From Clavibacter michiganensis (GTDB lineage Bacteria; Actinomycetota; Actinomycetes; Actinomycetales; Microbacteriaceae): a stretch of DNA of 64,000 bases. Of this stretch, positions 61,675 through 64,000 are shown in pieces (positions within the stretch are counted from its first letter, which is position 1; every line of letters begins with the position of its first letter). The notes under the pieces are model-generated. The model worked only from the letters and a program-made list of their open reading frames with translations, ran no database searches and was not told where the DNA came from. The DNA lies in NCBI RefSeq assembly GCF_016907085.1, contig NZ_JAFBBJ010000001.1, positions 1,178,001 through 1,242,000 of the forward strand, read 5' to 3'. A program made the position numbers and the translations under genes.

Positions 61675-61693
61675 TTAGGCAAGGCTCACCTAA
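61675..61693 (-). promoter_or_regulatory. Iron box (DtxR/IdeR/DmdR operator) for the des operon
   Basis: TTAGGCAAGGCTCACCTAA differs at only two positions from the actinobacterial iron-box consensus TTAGGTTAGGCTCACCTAA. It overlaps the promoter area of desA, so Fe2+-loaded DtxR-type repressor should silence the operon when iron is plentiful. Confidence 0.93.
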
Positions 61694-61829
61694 TATGGAG
61701 GCGCTCGGACGGGAACGCAACCCGGCCGACGACGACTCGCGGGGACCCTCCGCGAGGCGATGCCGCGACCCCGATTCGGGGGCGTCTGCATCGATGTCAG
61801 GACGGATCGCCCCTCGTAGGGTGAGGAGC

Positions 61830-62141
61830 ATGAGCGACCGAGACGAGCAGACCGACGGCATCCGCACCGGGCGCGGACCCGGCGATCCCGACGGGCTGGT
61901 GACCGTGGACGACGTGGTCGGCGGCGGCGACTCCCCCGCCGGCGTCGGCGACGCGGTCCGTGACCCCGACGGCACCGACTACGGGCACGCGGAGGAGGAC
62001 ACCCTCGAGGTCGAGGACGCGGATCCCGCGAGCGCCGACTACCCCGAGGTCCCCGACAACCGCTCGGTCACCGCGGCCGACTCGCACATGAGCGCGCCCG
62101 CCGACGACGCATCCGGCCACGTCGACCCCGAGGGCCGCTGA
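61830..62141 (+). CDS. Small acidic protein 1 of the cluster
   Basis: A 103-residue, Asp/Glu/Gly-rich, probably disordered protein with no membrane segment. Landmarks are TDGIRTGRGPGDPDG and LEVEDADPASADYPEVPD. The ATG follows TAGGGT by seven bases, the leaderless arrangement. First of four adjacent acidic genes; the next starts 1 bp after its stop. Unknown function. Confidence 0.65.
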   Translation: MSDRDEQTDGIRTGRGPGDPDGLVTVDDVVGGGDSPAGVGDAVRDPDGTDYGHAEEDTLEVEDADPASADYPEVPDNRSVTAADSHMSAPADDASGHVDPEGR

Positions 62142-62142
62142 C

Positions 62143-62295
62143 GTGACGGATCCCGCCGCCGACGCCCCGCGCCACCCGCTCGCCGAGCCCGCGCCCATCG
62201 ACGCCGATTCGGTCGCCGAGCAGGCGGAGGCCGCCGAGGAGGACGCGCGCGAGGACACCCCCGACCCGTTCGGCGAGGGGCCCGACGACCAGTGA
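62143..62295 (+). CDS. Small acidic protein 2 of the cluster
   Basis: A 50-residue acidic peptide from GTG at 62143 to TGA at 62295, containing DADSVAEQAEAAEEDARED. Too short to assign; supported by tight spacing to the preceding gene and by the same unusual acidic composition. Unknown function. Confidence 0.5.
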   Translation: MTDPAADAPRHPLAEPAPIDADSVAEQAEAAEEDAREDTPDPFGEGPDDQ

Positions 62296-62397
62296 TCCGC
62301 CCCCGGAGGCGCCGTCTCGACGGGCCCCGGGCACTGCACATGCGCGTTGCCTGAACACCGCCACACGCTGCGGGAGGCCGAGCGTAGCGTCGGAAGC

Positions 62398-62682
62398 ATG
62401 GACACCGACGACCCGCGCCTCCAGCCCGCGGACACCTCAGACACCAACCAGGACAAGGACTTCATCTCGCCCAGCGAGGACGACACGCAGGTGAAGCAGA
62501 GCGAGCAGATCGTCGAGAGCGAGGGCGTCTCCGACGATGTGCCCGCCGCAGCGGACGACGTGCAGGTGCTCCCCGGATCGGGCGGCCCCGACGACGTCGG
62601 CGAGATCGACGTCGATCCCGACGAGCTCAACCTCAGCGGCGACTCGATCCCCGGCCACCCCAAGCCCGAGGCCGGTGAGTGA
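62398..62682 (+). CDS. Small acidic protein 3 of the cluster
   Basis: A 94-residue acidic protein (landmarks SDTNQDKDFISPSEDD and VGEIDVDPDELNLSGDS). The ATG is seven bases after TAGCGT and has no Shine-Dalgarno, again leaderless. It overlaps the start of the next acidic gene (GTGA-type overlap at 62679-62682). Unknown function. Confidence 0.65.
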   Translation: MDTDDPRLQPADTSDTNQDKDFISPSEDDTQVKQSEQIVESEGVSDDVPAAADDVQVLPGSGGPDDVGEIDVDPDELNLSGDSIPGHPKPEAGE

Positions 62683-62975
62683 CCGTGACCGACGCCACCT
62701 CCACCACGCCCGCCGACGACTCCACGGGTGACGACACGGCCCTCGACACCGAGGCCCTCGCGAACGACACGGTCGTGAACGACGCGGTCGCCGGCGAGAC
62801 CGTCCTCCCCGAGACCGACGAGCCGGTCGAGGAGCCCGACGACGACGCCGTCATGGGCGCCGACGCGGAGCCCACCGCCGACGTCCTCGGCGTCGACGGC
62901 GAGGCCGAGCCCGAGCTCGCCGAGAACGACCTCGCGGGCCAGGACATCGACCTGGACGACACCCCGCCCACCTGA
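62679..62975 (+). CDS. Small acidic protein 4 of the cluster
   Basis: A 98-residue, very acidic, Thr/Asp/Glu/Ala-rich protein (landmarks TGDDTALDTEALANDTV and ENDLAGQDIDLDD). GTG at 62679 overlaps the previous stop; a GTG at 62685 is a close alternative. Probably disordered; unknown function. It lies 46 bp before the stress-type SDR gene. Confidence 0.65.
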   Translation: MTVTDATSTTPADDSTGDDTALDTEALANDTVVNDAVAGETVLPETDEPVEEPDDDAVMGADAEPTADVLGVDGEAEPELAENDLAGQDIDLDDTPPT

Positions 62976-63021
62976 TCCACCCCTCCCCTTCCCGCACACA
63001 GGACACAGCACCAGGAGACAC

Positions 63022-63918
63022 ATGAGCACCGACCAGTACACGTTCCAGGACCCGACCAAGATGTACGCCGACATCGAGCCGAAGGCGCAGCAGCAGGACG
63101 GGCCCGGCCTCGACGCCGACCTGGACGCGACCGCGGACCGCGGCGAGAAGACGTACCGCGGATCGAACCGCCTCGAGGGACGCAAGGCCCTCGTCACCGG
63201 CGCCGACTCCGGCATCGGCGCCGCTGTCGCGATCGCCTACGCCCGCGAGGGCGCGGACGTCGCGCTCTCCTACCTCCCCGAAGAGGAGGAGGACGCGAAG
63301 AAGGTCGTCGCCCTCATCGAGGAGGCCGGTCGCAAGGCCGTCGCCATCCCCGGCGACATCGCCACGGCCGAGTTCAGCCGCGAGCTCGTCGCGAAGGCGG
63401 TCGAGGGCCTCGGCGGACTCGACATCGTCGTGAACAACGCGGGCAAGCAGCAGAACGTCGACGCGCTCGAGGACATCTCGGACGAGGAGTTCGACCTGAC
63501 CTTCAAGACCAACGTCTACGCGATGTTCTGGATCACGAAGGCCGCGCTTCCGCACCTCAAGCCCGGCTCCTCGATCATCAACACGTCCTCTATCCAGGCC
63601 TACGCGCCGTCGCCCAACCTCGTGCACTACGCCACGACCAAGGCCTCGATCAACGCCTTCTCGAAGGGCCTCGCCGGCCAGCTGGCGCCCAAGGGCATCC
63701 GCGTGAACGTCGTCGCGCCCGGCCCGATCTGGACCCCGCTGCAGACCGCGGGCGGCCAGCCCGAGGATGCGCTGCCCGAGTTCGGCGAGCAGACCCCGCT
63801 CGGCCGCGCCGGCCAGCCCGCCGAGCTCGCGCCCGCCTACGTGTTCCTCGCCTCCAACGAGTCGAGCTACGTGATCGGCGAGACGCTGAACGTCAACGGC
63901 GGCATGCCGACGCCGTAG
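63022..63918 (+). CDS. SDR oxidoreductase, general-stress (YdaD/YhxC) type
   Basis: A 298-residue SDR with a 50-residue N-terminal extension (MYADIEPKAQQQDGPG, TYRGSNRLEGR) as in the Bacillus general-stress proteins YdaD and YhxC. Cofactor loop TGADSGIGAAV, NNAGKQQN motif, SSIQAY and active-site Tyr-Lys in HYATTKAS are all intact. NADP-dependent; substrate unknown. AGGAGAC precedes the ATG. Closeness to the acidic cluster suggests a stress-related locus. Confidence 0.92.
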   Translation: MSTDQYTFQDPTKMYADIEPKAQQQDGPGLDADLDATADRGEKTYRGSNRLEGRKALVTGADSGIGAAVAIAYAREGADVALSYLPEEEEDAKKVVALIEEAGRKAVAIPGDIATAEFSRELVAKAVEGLGGLDIVVNNAGKQQNVDALEDISDEEFDLTFKTNVYAMFWITKAALPHLKPGSSIINTSSIQAYAPSPNLVHYATTKASINAFSKGLAGQLAPKGIRVNVVAPGPIWTPLQTAGGQPEDALPEFGEQTPLGRAGQPAELAPAYVFLASNESSYVIGETLNVNGGMPTP

Positions 63919-63948
63919 CGGGACGCGCCCCGGCGCATCGCACCGCCC

Positions 63949-63984
63949 GACGCCCGGGCCGACCAGCAGGTCGGCCCGGGCGTC
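63949..63984 (+). terminator. Strong terminator after the stress SDR
   Basis: A perfect 16-bp stem GACGCCCGGGCCGACC / GGTCGGCCCGGGCGTC with loop AGCA, 30 bp after the stop codon. Confidence 0.9.
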
Positions 63985-64000
63985 GTCGCGTTCCGGACGC

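Overview
The window is chromosomal DNA from a very GC-rich Gram-positive actinobacterium. Gene content, gene order (rpsO-pnp, Ku/LigD, a desferrioxamine-type siderophore operon), codon use dominated by G/C in third positions, and many leaderless start sites point to the family Microbacteriaceae, most likely Clavibacter or a close relative. The genus is inference from recognised protein families; no database was searched. No rRNA, tRNA, CRISPR array, prophage or complete insertion sequence was seen.

Layout. 0-8.9 kb: a truncated aldo/keto reductase, a PEBP protein, a Pro/Thr-rich anchored protein, then pnp and rpsO on the minus strand, followed by an MFS exporter, an HNH nuclease and an unusual membrane-tethered exonuclease VII-like protein. 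8.9-20 kb: housekeeping and transport genes (DASS transporter, HelD-type helicase, VanZ, MetE-like enzyme, apt, M50 protease, aldo/keto reductase, lspA, PH-like protein, PfpI, SMP-30). 20-24 kb: stress and signalling block (dps, SDR, DUF2945, two-component pair). 24-31.6 kb: PBP4-type carboxypeptidase, a resolvase-like protein lacking its catalytic serine, DUF3072, PrsW protease, glycolate-oxidase-like enzyme, AlkA, and Ku. 31.6-41.6 kb: LigD (divergent from Ku), FAH-family enzyme, an alanine-rich coiled protein, aspartase, DUF429, dolichol-phosphate-mannose-synthase-like GT2, GtrA, Nramp-like carrier. 41.6-54.2 kb: purine permease, PiT phosphate transporter plus a small membrane partner, carboxylesterase, CYTH-CHAD, YihY/BrkB, oxidoreductases, a MarR-NmrA pair, CoA transferase, SDR. 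54.3-56.1 kb: an Hsp20 gene with both CIRCE and HAIR-like operators, then a lower-GC membrane-protein cassette bounded by two identical 45-bp copies of the Hsp20 terminator. 56.1-61.7 kb: minus-strand desA-desB-desCD operon behind an iron box. 61.8-64 kb: four consecutive small acidic proteins and a stress-type SDR.

How genes work together. Ku and LigD form a two-gene non-homologous end-joining system. The des operon should make a hydroxamate siderophore from a diamine and is iron-repressed. PiT and the 83-residue protein are translationally coupled. The MarR regulator probably controls itself and the NmrA reductase from one promoter carrying a palindrome. Many genes have a TAnnnT -10 box only 6-7 bases before the start codon and no Shine-Dalgarno sequence, so leaderless translation is common here. 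The stretches most deserving follow-up are the duplicated-terminator cassette (55.3-56.1 kb), the membrane ExoVII-like protein, the serine-less resolvase, and the dual heat-shock operators.
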